A stretch of 64,000 nt of DNA from Alphaproteobacteria bacterium (GCA_022826665.1 JAJDUK010000093.1:56085-120084), one strand, 5' to 3'. Shown: positions 46,104 through 55,184, counted from the first letter of the stretch. Numbers and translations: made by a program. The notes: generated by a model not told the origin, from the sequence alone.

Positions 46104-46928
46104 CTACTTCTTCAACTTGGCGAGAATGGTCTCGACGCGCTCCAGCGCGGCGCGGGCGTTTGCCGCCTCCTCACGGACGGTTCTGAGCGTCGCCTCGTCT
46201 TCGCTTTCGTCGCCCTTGGCCGGCCTCACCTCGAGGCGCGCGTCGTGCAGGTTGTTGATCACGACCGCGATCACGAGGTTGATCATGATGACCGCCGCCA
46301 GCATCACGAAGCTCACGAAGAAGAGCCACGCCATCGGATGGAGCTCCATGGCGACGTACATGATGTCCGTCCAGTCCTCGAGCGTCATCACGCGGAAGAG
46401 CGAGAGCAGCGCGATGCCGAGGTTGCGCCAGTGGGTGGGGTCGTGGTCGCGGAAGAGGTGCACGCCCGCGATCGCATAGACGTAGAAGACCGCAGACAGC
46501 AGCAGCATCACGTGGCCGAGCCCCGGCAGGGAGCGGATCAGGGTCGAGACGATGACGCGAAGCTGCGGCACCACCGTCGCCACCCGCAGCACCCGGAGCA
46601 ATCGCGCGAGCCTCGCGATCAGGGCGAACTCGCCGGCGTCCGGCAGGAAGGCGAGAACCAGGATGGCGAAGTCGAAAAGGTTCCAGCCGTCCTTGAAATA
46701 GCGCTCGAACCGGGGCGCGACGGCGGTGAGCTTGATCGCCGCCTCCACCACGAAGACGGCGAGCGCCACGTGGAAGGCCCACTCGATGGCGTGGCCGAAG
46801 CGTGCGTCGAACCACTGGCTCGTCTCCAGACCGAGGCCGATCGCGGTGATGAGGATCATCGCGATGATCAGCACGTTGAACGCCGGCGCCGCAACAATGC
46901 GCGCGCACAACCGCTTCAGTTCGCTCAT
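46104..46928 (-). CDS. Voltage-gated cation channel of the NaChBac type
   Basis: Six-transmembrane tetrameric channel subunit, 274 residues. The S4 voltage sensor has Arg106, Arg109, Arg112 and Arg115 at three-residue spacing. The pore-lining selectivity filter is TLEDWTD (182-188), compared with TLESW in NaChBac and NavAb. S6 is followed by a charged C-terminal segment predicted to form a coiled coil (EEAANARAALERVETILAKL). Acidic Asp185 and Asp188 beside Glu184 suggest divalent-cation permeation; this is inference. Confidence 0.9.
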   Translation of the reverse strand: MSELKRLCARIVAAPAFNVLIIAMILITAIGLGLETSQWFDARFGHAIEWAFHVALAVFVVEAAIKLTAVAPRFERYFKDGWNLFDFAILVLAFLPDAGEFALIARLARLLRVLRVATVVPQLRVIVSTLIRSLPGLGHVMLLLSAVFYVYAIAGVHLFRDHDPTHWRNLGIALLSLFRVMTLEDWTDIMYVAMELHPMAWLFFVSFVMLAAVIMINLVIAVVINNLHDARLEVRPAKGDESEDEATLRTVREEAANARAALERVETILAKLKK

Positions 46929-47066
46929 GTGAGAACGCTCCCGTGATCGCTGCCGGCACGCCCCGATGGAGTTCGGCCGGGAGCGCTTTCAGTTGGCGCA
47001 CCGAACCGCCCCGACGGGTATGCGCGTCCAGTGCGGCTCTTCGTCGATCCCCGCACTGGCTCGCGA

Positions 47067-47189
47067 ATGGAGGGGAAAGTCCGGCGGAGCGACATCGCCG
47101 CGTTGCACCACGCTCTTCGGGCGACGCCCTATCGGGCTGGCCGGACGCTAGCGGCGTTCTCGACGTTGTTCAACCTCGGTGAGAAGGGG
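47067..47189 (+). pseudogene. Fragment of a tyrosine integrase (core-binding domain)
   Basis: The frame RRSDIAALHHALRATPYRAG, continuing RTLAAFSTLFNLGEKG, aligns with the core-binding domains of the integrases further right (for example RRDIMLLHASLKDRPYQANR, then LLALLSKMFALAVDWG). Nothing of the catalytic domain remains. It is debris of an element outside the present island. The rest of the 446-bp gap 46929-47375 has no gene; its last ~70 bases are AT-rich and probably carry the LysR promoter. Confidence 0.65.
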
Positions 47190-47375
47190 TGCCTGGGTTC
47201 GGTGCTTCTGGCCTGCGGTTATCGACAGACGGAAGCCCAGGTTAGGCACCGAGGCGCCGAAGCCGTCCTGATAACCACTGGAGCGCTCAAGTAATAACTA
47301 AGAGTTATGTATATATCGTAAAGTAAATAATGCGACAAAATAGACTTATGTCCTGCATTTTGATATTCGATTTTC

Positions 47376-48230
47376 GTGGTCGATTTGGACACCAAGCAGC
47401 TCCGCTCCTTTCTTTGCCTTGCAATGGATCGGAGTTTCTCGAGGGCGGCCCGGCAAATGGGGTGTTCTCAGGCGACCATGTCAATCCGCATTCAAAAACT
47501 GGAGGACGCGCTCGGCATCCGCCTGTTCGAGCGGGGGCCTCACGAGGTGACGTTGACGGCCGAGGGGCGCGATCTGCTGCCCGATTTTCGGGCATTCGTC
47601 GATGTGCAAGACCGCATGTACGAGCGCACGCAATCGTCGCGAGAATTCGGCAGCGTCAGGCTCGGCGTCGCCGAGGGATACGAGGCGGCGCTGCTGCCGG
47701 GTCTGCTCAAGCACATGTGGCAAGACCACGCCGCGGCAGAACTGGAAATTCGGTGCCAGCCGAGTTGGCGCCTGCAGCAGATGATCGAGGCACGAACGCT
47801 GGATCTGGCGGTCGTGACATTGCCGGAGGAAGCGCCGTCGGCGGTGACGCTTTGCCGGACGCCGCTCCACTGGGTGGCAGCCTCCAGGTTCGAGCTTGCT
47901 CCTGCGGTGCCGGTGCCGATCGCTTGGCACCCGGACACGTGCTTCTTCCGATGCGTTGCGGCCGCAGCGTTCAAGAGCCAGGGCGTTCCCCATCGCGAGG
48001 TCTTGTGCAGTGCCGATACCAGGGTCGTCCGGGCCGCCGTCGAAGCCGGCACCGCCGTCACCGTCATGGCCGAGGGGACCGTTCCGGAGACGTTGAGAGT
48101 GATATCCGATCCCTCGATTCTGCCACCGCTCGGCACTGCCCCAATCCAGTTGCTGGAGCGGCCGGGCCTGCAGTCCGAGGCGTCGGGAGTGGTGAAGCGG
48201 AAGCTGGTGGACGCCTACCGGGAGTCGTGA
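47376..48230 (+). CDS. LysR-family transcriptional regulator
   Basis: 284 residues. The N-terminal winged HTH is KQLRSFLCLAMDRSFSRAAR, continuing QMGCSQATMSIRIQKLED (about 7-45), with a LysR substrate-binding domain following. The start is GTG 47376, just after a strongly AT-rich stretch (47284-47370) that likely contains promoter and operator. It has no obvious divergent target gene beside it, since the adjacent upstream space holds only integrase debris. Confidence 0.9.
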   Translation: MVDLDTKQLRSFLCLAMDRSFSRAARQMGCSQATMSIRIQKLEDALGIRLFERGPHEVTLTAEGRDLLPDFRAFVDVQDRMYERTQSSREFGSVRLGVAEGYEAALLPGLLKHMWQDHAAAELEIRCQPSWRLQQMIEARTLDLAVVTLPEEAPSAVTLCRTPLHWVAASRFELAPAVPVPIAWHPDTCFFRCVAAAAFKSQGVPHREVLCSADTRVVRAAVEAGTAVTVMAEGTVPETLRVISDPSILPPLGTAPIQLLERPGLQSEASGVVKRKLVDAYRES

Positions 48231-48450
48231 ACGCCCGTTCACCGACCGACGCCCTGCGAGAGACTGGCCACTCCCTCTAGGAATTCGCACCGCGTGACAA
48301 CTATAACGGCGCGAGGCTCACGCCCTCGCACCAAGCCCAAGGCGGCGCCCCTCCCACCGGCGCGGCGACGGATGCTGTGCGCGGGGTGCTTCGGTAGGGA
48401 ACGTGAGTGATAGCCTCGCACCATCGGCGCTTTCCGCTCATCTCCGTGGG

Positions 48451-48699
48451 TCAATCCAACTTCGGAATTCGGACGACGTTTTCACCATCCAGAATGTCGG
48501 TCTCAATGTCGTTGAATAGGAATTTGGGGGGCTTACTGCCCACCCTGAGACGGACTTCTCCATTGATGGGAAGGTTGAACATGATTGTGCCGTAGTCCCC
48601 ACAGTCTACGGTCACTGCCTGGGGGGTGAGGCCCTCATTCGTTACCGTCACAATTTCCCCAGTGGACGCACCGACGCGCTCGTCCCGCCTTTCACTCAT
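48451..48699 (-). CDS. Small hypothetical protein
   Basis: 82 residues from ATG 48699; a start at 48750 would add 17 residues. Not recognised. It reads as a compact beta-rich protein (GEIVTVTNEG, GTIMFNLPINGEVRLRVG, ENVVRIPKLD). Composition is less GC-rich than the neighbours. No convincing ribosome-binding site was seen, so it may not be expressed. It lies just outside the tRNA-Lys island boundary. The 220 bases before it (48231-48450) hold no gene that I can support. Confidence 0.4.
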   Translation of the reverse strand: MSERRDERVGASTGEIVTVTNEGLTPQAVTVDCGDYGTIMFNLPINGEVRLRVGSKPPKFLFNDIETDILDGENVVRIPKLD

Positions 48700-48806
48700 T
48701 GCCCGATTTGCTTTGGCGTTTAGTGTCCGGCGGAAGCGAGTTGCCCACATATTGCCGATACGACCGTTTCTGCTCTTTCTTCAATTCATCTAACTCATTG
48801 ATTTTG

Positions 48807-48884
48807 TGGTACGCCCGCCTGGACTCGAACCAGGGACCCTCTGATTAAAAGTCAGCTATCTGCTCATGCGCACAGCCCACGCAT
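48807..48884 (-). tRNA. Degenerate tRNA-Lys(UUU): intact 3' half, probable attachment site
   Basis: The minus strand carries a good anticodon arm (loop CTTTTAA, anticodon TTT), T-arm CCTGG/CCAGG with TTCGAGT, 3' acceptor strand CGGGCGT and an encoded ACCA. The 5' half does not fit. The D-loop GGTA is missing, about 4 extra bases precede the anticodon stem, and the best 5' acceptor ATGCGTG has a mismatch. This is what an att site left by integration into a tRNA 3' end looks like. The complete gene is predicted at the other end of the island, beyond the window. Confidence 0.6.
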
Positions 48885-48895
48885 CGATGCGCACA
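48866..48895. repeat. Direct repeats beside the tRNA-Lys fragment
   Basis: ATGCGCACA occurs at 48866-48874 and 48887-48895, with the 10-bp palindrome GCATCGATGC (48881-48890) overlapping the second copy. They sit at the edge of the intact tRNA half, where integrase core-type sites are expected. Confidence 0.4.
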
Positions 48896-49011
48896 AACAT
48901 GATTTCTGCTTTTATTTCAACCGACTACTAAACATTTCCAGTTTGACAACGGCGACAAGACTGCGCTATTGTTCGCTCGTTCATGCTTACCTCCTGCTTA
49001 CCCGAAGAGCC

Positions 49012-50187
49012 ATGCCCAAAGCAAAACTGACCAAGACCTTCGTGGATCGGATCGCGCCAGCCGCGGCTGAAATCATCTATTGGGACACCGCTCTGCCAGG
49101 CTTCGGGGTGCGGGTGAAGCCTTCCGGGGTACGCAGCTATGTGTGCCAGTACCGGAACCGCGAAACCGGCGAATCGAGACGGATGACCCTCGGGAGGCAC
49201 GGCCCGCTGTTGACCTTCCATCAAGCAAAGCAGGAAGCTCGACGCGTCCTTGGCGATGCCATCGGCGGGGGAGACTTGGCCAAGGCCCGGCAGGAGAAGA
49301 GAAACGCGCCGACGGTTTCGCAGCTGACCGTGGAATACATGGAACGCCATGCGCTGCCGAAGAAACGACCGCGGAGCGTCCAGAACGATCGGATTTTGAT
49401 CGACAAGTACGTTCGTCCCCGTCTCGGCACCAAGAAAGTGGAGAGCATTGGGCGCCGTGACATCATGCTGCTGCACGCATCCCTCAAGGATCGGCCCTAT
49501 CAGGCCAACCGTCTGCTTGCCCTTCTCTCCAAAATGTTCGCGCTGGCCGTCGACTGGGGTTGGAGGGCGGACAACCCAGCCAAGGGCATACCGAGATATG
49601 TGGAGCACAAGCGCGAGCGCTGGCTTTCCGACGAGGAGTTGGCGCGCCTGCTCCGCGTATTGAGCGAGCACCCCAACCGGCGCGCCTCCGATGCCATTCG
49701 AATGCAGCTCCTGACTGGAGCGCGGATCGGCGAAGTGCTCCGCGCGGAATGGCGCGACATCGATTTCGCCCGTGGAGTATGGATCAAGCCGTCTCACCAC
49801 ACTAAGCAAAAGCGAACCGAGCACGTGCCGTTGAGCGGTCAGGCGCTTGCATTGCTCCAGTCTATCCAGGACAGCGCGGACCCCGAAGTTCCATTCCTGT
49901 TTCCAGGCGATGTGCCGGGAAAGCCACTCACGGACCTGAAGAAGTTCTGGTGCAGCGTGCGACGCGAGGCGGATCTCGAGAACTATCGGATGCATGACAA
50001 TCGGCACACGCACGCCTCGCACTTGGTGTCGAGCGGCCTGAGCTTGGAGATCGTCGGCCGCTTGCTAGGGCACACGACGACAAGCACCACGAAGCGCTAC
50101 GCCCACCTGGCAGACGGACCACTCCGGGCAGCGACGGAGCACTTTGCCTCGAAACTGGATGCCCTCAGTCCACATCAAGCTGAGTGA
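49012..50187 (+). CDS. Tyrosine integrase A (island boundary integrase)
   Basis: 391 residues in the P4-type/DUF4102 integrase family. The N-terminal arm-type DNA-binding domain (about 1-85) has IIYWDTALPGFGVRVKPSG. The core-binding domain covers about 95-190 and the catalytic domain 200-391. Catalytic residues are Arg238 (TGARIGEVLR), His328 and Arg331 (HDNRHTHAS), the later His in LLGHTTT and the Tyr in TKRYAHL. All appear intact. It starts about 130 bp inside the tRNA-Lys fragment, the usual place for an island integrase. Confidence 0.93.
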   Translation: MPKAKLTKTFVDRIAPAAAEIIYWDTALPGFGVRVKPSGVRSYVCQYRNRETGESRRMTLGRHGPLLTFHQAKQEARRVLGDAIGGGDLAKARQEKRNAPTVSQLTVEYMERHALPKKRPRSVQNDRILIDKYVRPRLGTKKVESIGRRDIMLLHASLKDRPYQANRLLALLSKMFALAVDWGWRADNPAKGIPRYVEHKRERWLSDEELARLLRVLSEHPNRRASDAIRMQLLTGARIGEVLRAEWRDIDFARGVWIKPSHHTKQKRTEHVPLSGQALALLQSIQDSADPEVPFLFPGDVPGKPLTDLKKFWCSVRREADLENYRMHDNRHTHASHLVSSGLSLEIVGRLLGHTTTSTTKRYAHLADGPLRAATEHFASKLDALSPHQAE

Positions 50188-50363
50188 TCAGGGCTTAGGT
50201 TCGGCGCCTATTGTCCCGGTATCAAGACTTTGGGGAACCGATACATCACGGACCATCGGGCTCTGATCAACCCCGGCCGAGGCATACCGTGACGGGTCGC
50301 CTGTGGACATGTTGGACAAGCCGCTTCGCGCCTCTTGATCCACCGACGCGTTAATCAGGATAG

Positions 50364-50819
50364 TCAACGCTCACGCTCCTCCCATCCCGTGATGACGTCG
50401 TGGGCGATGCTGTCGGAAATTCGTATCGCTCCCGCCCGCACCGCTTCCTTGGACGGGCTGGTCCAGCGTGCCCGCGGCTTGCGTTTCGCTCGATCGGGTG
50501 ACGGATGAGCAACCGATTCGGCGACCTGCTTTTCGGCAGGCCTCGGGGGATGGGGCTCCCTGCCCGACTTGATCCGCAAGAGGATGGCTACCGCCCGGCG
50601 CCTTGCCTCCGACGGAGGGATGACACCGTAGTCCGCCACCTTCACCCTTTGCGCCTTCTGACCGCGTGCGCGCGTCTGGACGATGTAGACCTTCGTCCCG
50701 GACGGATACACCCGTATCCCGAAGCCCTGAAGCTCGCTGTCCCAGAAGACAGTGTCCTTCTTCACCGTCAGCCGATCGACGGTCCGCTTCGAGATCTTCC
50801 TCCTGCCGAGTTTTGCCAC
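50364..50819 (-). CDS. Stand-alone integrase arm-type DNA-binding domain protein
   Basis: 151 residues, GTG start with AAAGGA 9 bases upstream. Residues 1-85 are an arm-binding domain (KDTVFWDSELQGFGIRVYPS and KVYIVQTRARGQKAQRVKV), the module found at the N-terminus of integrases. It lacks core-binding and catalytic domains. The rest is basic and Pro-rich, ending with EAVRAGAIRISDSIAHDVIT. It begins 35 bp after the stop of integrase B on the same strand, so the two likely form an operon. It could compete for arm sites, regulate excision, or be a trimmed integrase whose tail evolved secondarily. The 176 bases to its left (50188-50363) hold no gene. Confidence 0.75.
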   Translation of the reverse strand: MAKLGRRKISKRTVDRLTVKKDTVFWDSELQGFGIRVYPSGTKVYIVQTRARGQKAQRVKVADYGVIPPSEARRRAVAILLRIKSGREPHPPRPAEKQVAESVAHPSPDRAKRKPRARWTSPSKEAVRAGAIRISDSIAHDVITGWEERER

Positions 50820-50854
50820 TGTCGCGGTCCTTTGCCGCTATTCAGACACCCTTG

Positions 50855-52063
50855 TCATGGTTGGTCGTCCTCATCTTCGATGCAGGCCCATAGGTCTGCA
50901 CCGATACTGTCCCCCACCATCGTCGCCGCCACCTTCTCGGTGTCCCTCGTCGGATGTGCATAGCGCGCGGTTGTCGCTATCTTCTGGTGGCCGAGCAGCT
51001 TGCTGGTCATCATAAGGCCTTCGCCCAGTTCCAGCGCGGTGCTCGCATAGCTGTGCCTGAAGTCATGGATGCGGACATCTTCAAGGCCGGCGCGGACGCG
51101 CAGACGAAACCATATCGCATCGAGATTCCTCAGCCGGTCTCCGGGTTTTCCGCCCACGATCACCCACGGATTGCCCTCGATACGCGGTACCCGTTCCAGC
51201 AGCCATTGCACCGCGGGGGTCAGGGGAACCCACCTCGTCCCCGTTTTCGTCTCCCGAAGCCAAAGCCTTCCCTCCGTGCTATCGACGTCGTTCCAGCGAA
51301 GGTTCAGGATCTCGTTCTTCCGGCAGCCGGTCAGCAGAAGCAGGCGGATCGCGGCGATCGCCGGCGGGAACGCCGAGCCGTCTGCCTCCGCCTCATCCAG
51401 TACCCGACCGAGGCGCCGCGACTCCTCCGCTGTGAGTACCCGCTCCCGGCGGCGCTCCCTGTAAAGGCGGACGGACCGGCACGGATTCCTCATCTTCGGG
51501 ATCATCCCCCATGCCATTCCGAGCGAGTACATCTTCGATAGCACACGCACGACCTGGTTCGCCTGGTACGGCTTGTCCCGAAGCCCCTCGTGCAGCGTGC
51601 AGACATGATGCCGCTCCACCGCCGTCGCCGCGAAGTCGCCCAGCCCGGGTAGGATGTACAAGTCGATCAACCGCTGAAACGTCTCCTGCGTCGCCGGCCG
51701 GCAGTTCACCGCGACATGCGCTTCGAGATAGCGACGAGCAAGATCGGCCACCGTCGGCTCTAGCGGCTCGAACGGTTCCAAGCCCCTCCTCACGCGGTCC
51801 TTGATGGTCCGGGCCTGCTGCCTAGCCCGTTCCGCGGAGATCTCGACATGTGCGCCGATGATCACCTGTTTGCTTGACCCGCCGCGCCGACGCGCCCGGA
51901 CGACGTAGACCTTCCGTCCAGTGCGGTAGACACGCACGCCGAACCCCGGCAGCTCCCTGTCCCAGATGAAGGCATCCGGCCGGTCCTCGACGCTTAGCGC
52001 CGCGACCCGGGTGTTGGTGAGCTTCACGCTGTCCTTGCTGCGCCGCCCATCCCCGACGTCCAT
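50855..52063 (-). CDS. Tyrosine integrase B
   Basis: 402 residues from ATG 52063. The arm domain shows DAFIWDRELPGFGVRVYRTG, the core-binding domain RHHVCTLHEGLRDKPYQANQ, and the catalytic domain has LTGCRKNEILNLRW, IHDFRHSYAS, LLGHQKIATTARYAH. All catalytic residues are visible. The frame stays open about 200 codons further upstream, but that part is low-complexity Arg-rich read-through with no family similarity. It is followed by the stand-alone arm-domain gene. Confidence 0.9.
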   Translation of the reverse strand: MDVGDGRRSKDSVKLTNTRVAALSVEDRPDAFIWDRELPGFGVRVYRTGRKVYVVRARRRGGSSKQVIIGAHVEISAERARQQARTIKDRVRRGLEPFEPLEPTVADLARRYLEAHVAVNCRPATQETFQRLIDLYILPGLGDFAATAVERHHVCTLHEGLRDKPYQANQVVRVLSKMYSLGMAWGMIPKMRNPCRSVRLYRERRRERVLTAEESRRLGRVLDEAEADGSAFPPAIAAIRLLLLTGCRKNEILNLRWNDVDSTEGRLWLRETKTGTRWVPLTPAVQWLLERVPRIEGNPWVIVGGKPGDRLRNLDAIWFRLRVRAGLEDVRIHDFRHSYASTALELGEGLMMTSKLLGHQKIATTARYAHPTRDTEKVAATMVGDSIGADLWACIEDEDDQP

Positions 52064-52298
52064 TGACTTGGGCGTGGCCGACGAGTGTACGGATTCCGAA
52101 GAGGGCGTGCGTTTCCCAATCCGCGCAAAACGGCGCAACAGCTCACGACCCTGTGACGGCTTGGAGATGACGGGGAGGGCCCTCCTCATCGGATCGGGAT
52201 GGCGCTCGCGCGGACGTCCACGGGGCCGCACCGGTCCCCTGCAGAGGCCATGCCGAAAGCCCGCCCGTCCGTGTCGCATAGCAGCCAGTTCCCCCAAA

Positions 52299-52313
52299 CG
52301 AAAATGCCTTTTC
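52299..52313 (-). promoter_or_regulatory. Repeated island motif, copy upstream of integrase B
   Basis: Reads GAAAAGGCATTTTCG on the minus strand, in the orientation of integrase B, about 236 bp before its start. It shares AGGCATTTTC with copies upstream of two triple-HTH genes. Confidence 0.4.
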
Positions 52314-52323
52314 AGAGAAATTA

Positions 52324-52340
52324 CATGCCGTCGCGGCATG
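52324..52340. repeat. Short perfect hairpin
   Basis: CATGCCG, loop TCG, CGGCATG, lying 10 bases beyond the repeated motif at 52299-52313. Possible operator. Confidence 0.35.
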
Positions 52341-53273
52341 AACTCGGCCCGTCTCAAGCGCTGTGCAGAGGCCGCTGTGAACGAAGAGCGAGAATTCGGC
52401 ACCGCCAGCCTCCCGTGCGCAGGGACCTCGAACCGCGAAAGCCTGTGATCACGGCGATACCGGCTGAATCTCAACCCGTGGCGCCAACAGTCTGTCCATG
52501 TCGCCATTTCGAGACCGGCGGAAAAACCCGAAGAAGGCCAATTCATCATAGAACACAGTGCCTTGTGGAGTTGCCTGGCAGCGGGTTCGCGCTCCTGTCG
52601 TCTGGTGACAGGTTGTTCAGACCGGCCATGCATCGCGCGTTGCACGGTCCGAAGCCGGGCGCCCGGCCGGCTCGACGTGATCGTCAATCAGCGCCTCCGA
52701 CAGCCTCCCGGCGCCCCGCCTATGACCCGAATTCGGCGTCGTCCACCCAGGAAATTCGAGCGCCCGTTCACACGATTTACGGCATACATACGCTAGTTTG
52801 CGCACGAAAAGGCATGCTCTGATAACCGTGGGCAGGGCTCTGCGCACGCCTGTCGATTTACCGAATTCGGACACGAGCGTCGTTCTCCGGCGCATACACG
52901 ATGCTCATTGGCAACGCGTTCGCGCGCGTGTCCGCCAACCGAGGTTGATTACGCCAACGTCTTGATCGGACTTGCACGCGGTGCCCGCTACGGAGCCGCG
53001 GTTCACCGGTCCGACCTGCGACACGCGTAACTCTGCGCTGACCGACCTGCGCTCCCCGTTGATCCAGATCATGCTCGGACGAACCCTTTCGAACGTGGAA
53101 TCTCGGGCGACACGATCTGCCGGATTCCTTCGCAACATTGCGGCCTGAGACACCCTCCACCGGGATTTCCAAACCTCGAATGCGATGCAGCAGGAAGAAT
53201 TGGACCCGACCCCAACCTCGGTGCGTCCATTCCTCATCCCGGCATTCGCCGCGGGCATGGATAAGGCTTCAAC

Positions 53274-53288
53274 AGGCATTTTCCTTTC
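53274..53288 (+). promoter_or_regulatory. Repeated island motif, copy upstream of triple-HTH gene 1
   Basis: AGGCATTTTCCTTTC on the plus strand, about 225 bp before the start at 53514 and in the same orientation as that gene. Confidence 0.4.
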
Positions 53289-53513
53289 TCGTACGGGGGT
53301 GGTAGCGGACTCGGTAAGGAGAGCCTCCGAGGCCGATTGAGCGGCCGAAGGGCGCGACAGGACCATGAACTGTTTGTCGACCTCACCCCGCGCGTGGGCC
53401 ATCCGACCTGTTTGCCGGTTCCTGGTGACCCGGAGGCCGGTCGGCTACCGCCGAGCCCGTCGTCCGGATGTCGACCCGCGTGTCGCGCCGGACTCCGACG
53501 AGGGCATGCACCC

Positions 53514-54212
53514 ATGAAACCTCTCCTGGCGGGGCTCCAACGAAAGGTCGCCGCCTATCTCGAGCAAACCGGGATGACCGGCCGCCAATTCGATATCAGC
53601 GCGCTCCAGTCGTTCGGCTTCGTCTCGCGCCTCAACAGAGGATGTGCGCCCAATCTCGACACCGCGGACCGGGTCCTCCGCTTCATCGGTGAACCCCCGA
53701 TCGGTCCCATGTTCCGCCGCGAAATCGAGGCTTTCCTCAAGGTCACCGGCATGCGGGAGACCGAGTTCGGCCGCGAGGCCACCCGGGATCCCGCTTTCGT
53801 CAGGAGGCTGAGGAAGGGGACATCGCTGCAACTTGCCACCGTCGATCGCGTTCGCCAGTGGATGCGCGACAACGCAAGCACATCGCAACAGGCTGCGATC
53901 GCTGAATTGGTGGAAGACACCGCAGAGGATCCGATCGGCCCCGCTCCGGACCCGGTGCCGCGGCGCGTGTCGTCGGGAGCTTCACCTCCTTCGAGCGCCG
54001 CCGACGAGAGCCCTCCGGCCGAGGACGAGACGGTGTTTCTATCCGGGAACCAGGCCGCGGCCTTTCTCACGTTCTCCTACCGCACGCTGGAGCGCTTCCG
54101 GCGAGATGGCACGGGGCCGGCCCATTACAAGTTGGGGAAGCAGATCGTGTACTCCCTCTCCGACCTTCTCCAATGGGCGCGGGAGCGGCGCCAGGCAGGG
54201 CCCGGTGGCTGA
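53514..54212 (+). CDS. Triple-HTH DNA-binding protein, paralogue 1
   Basis: 232 residues of a family I know only as hypothetical. Two similar XRE-like helical repeats come first: about 10-60 (KVAAYLEQTGMTGRQFD, FGFVSRLNRG, DTADRVLRFIGE) and 68-120 (IEAFLKVTGMRETEFG, AFVRRLRKGT, LATVDRVRQWM). A Ser/Pro/Glu-rich linker follows. A MerR/excisionase-like HTH_17 domain occupies about 173-225 (LSGNQAAAFLTFSYRTLERF, GPAHYKLGKQIVY). Three DNA-binding modules in one small protein suggest a repressor or recombination directionality factor. Paralogues follow at 54386, 59350 and 60244. Confidence 0.8.
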   Translation: MKPLLAGLQRKVAAYLEQTGMTGRQFDISALQSFGFVSRLNRGCAPNLDTADRVLRFIGEPPIGPMFRREIEAFLKVTGMRETEFGREATRDPAFVRRLRKGTSLQLATVDRVRQWMRDNASTSQQAAIAELVEDTAEDPIGPAPDPVPRRVSSGASPPSSAADESPPAEDETVFLSGNQAAAFLTFSYRTLERFRRDGTGPAHYKLGKQIVYSLSDLLQWARERRQAGPGG

Positions 54213-54385
54213 GGTAGCCGTGGCCATGCCCGACATGCCGGCGACGGCATATCCGAGGGTCAGCGGTCCGGCCGAGGCGGTTTGGTCTCTGGATATCTGT
54301 GCCGGACAGAGCCCGGTTCTCATGCAAGCCGGTCTCCATCTGCTCAGCTACAAGCGAGATATACATTGCCAAGGGGTATGATCCG

Positions 54386-55102
54386 GTGGCCACGCTCGAT
54401 GACAGCTTCCTCCGCACCGTCCTGGCCTATATCAGCCGCTCACGATTGAATGGACAGCAGTTCGGTCAGTTGGCGGTGGGCGATTCAGGATTCGTCCCGA
54501 GCCTGGACGAGGGAAGATCGCTCGATCTCGACACTGCCGACCGGGTGCTCCGCTTCATCGGCGAAGCCCCGATCGGTCCTATGTTCCGCCGTGAGGTCGA
54601 GGCGTTCCTGTCCGTCACCGGCAAGCGCAGCATCACCCCGGGTCTGAAGGCCGCCGGCGACCCAACCTTCGTGGCGCGGCTCAGGAAGGGTTCATCGCCT
54701 TCCCTCGCAACCATTCAGAAGGTGCGGGCGTGGATGCGCGAGACAAGCAGCGAAGCACAGCGCAACGCGATCGCGCGACTGATCTCAGATAGCGGGGAGG
54801 CGGCTCCCGTGCTGTCTCCAAACCCCGCGGCGCTCGCCGCGCTGGTCAAGGTCTCGGCATCCCCGATCTCCAGCGTCACCGACCCTCCCAGGCTTCAGAA
54901 GACCTTCTTCACCTCACGCGAGGCGGCGGAGTTCCTCATGCTCTCGCCGCGCACGCTCGACCGCTACCGGGCCAGCGGCGAGGGTCCCGTGTTCCACCGG
55001 TTCGGCAACAAGATCGTCTACTCGCTCCCAGACCTGAAGGACTGGGCGAGGACGAGGCGGCAGAAGGGGGCGTCTAGCGGGATTGCTGAGGTAGCGCGTT
55101 GA
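54386..55102 (+). CDS. Triple-HTH DNA-binding protein, paralogue 2
   Basis: 238 residues from GTG 54386, chosen because AAGGGG stands 9 bases upstream and the N-terminus then aligns with paralogue 1. The order is the same: repeat 1 (LAYISRSRLNGQQFG, DTADRVLRFIGEAPIGPMF), repeat 2 (VEAFLSVTGKRSITPG, FVARLRKGSSPSLATI), linker, and HTH_17 (FTSREAAEFLMLSPRTLDRY, FGNKIVYSLPDLKDWAR). Conservation with paralogue 1 is strongest around GPMFRRE and the C-terminal HTH, consistent with tandem duplication. Confidence 0.8.
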   Translation: MATLDDSFLRTVLAYISRSRLNGQQFGQLAVGDSGFVPSLDEGRSLDLDTADRVLRFIGEAPIGPMFRREVEAFLSVTGKRSITPGLKAAGDPTFVARLRKGSSPSLATIQKVRAWMRETSSEAQRNAIARLISDSGEAAPVLSPNPAALAALVKVSASPISSVTDPPRLQKTFFTSREAAEFLMLSPRTLDRYRASGEGPVFHRFGNKIVYSLPDLKDWARTRRQKGASSGIAEVAR

Positions 55103-55184
55103 AGCCGCAAAGGGGGAGTACTCCAAACGCCTCCTTGAAGGCTGCCGACCCGGTCCTGCGATGTCCCGATAGCCCGAGGGTCGC

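Larger units (their letters stand above)
52064..53513. other. 1.45-kb stretch without a supportable gene
   Basis: Several open frames exist on both strands but all are Arg/Pro/Ser-rich shadows with no recognisable domain. The stretch contains three copies of the AGGCATTTT-type motif (52299-52313, 52806-52815, 53274-53288) and a hairpin at 52324-52340. It probably holds the divergent control regions of integrase B (minus) and the first triple-HTH gene (plus), plus decayed DNA. Confidence 0.6.

Noticed and set aside
48807..48884. A normal functional tRNA-Lys
   Set aside because: The D-arm, position 8 and the 5' acceptor strand do not fit. Only the 3' half is intact, so it is reported as a degenerate, attachment-site copy.
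52064..52687. N-terminal 200-codon extension of integrase B
   Set aside because: The extension is low-complexity and has no integrase similarity; the arm domain begins shortly after ATG 52063.
52905..53402. 165-codon minus-strand frame in the island gap
   Set aside because: No recognisable domain, no ribosome-binding site, and shadow-like composition.
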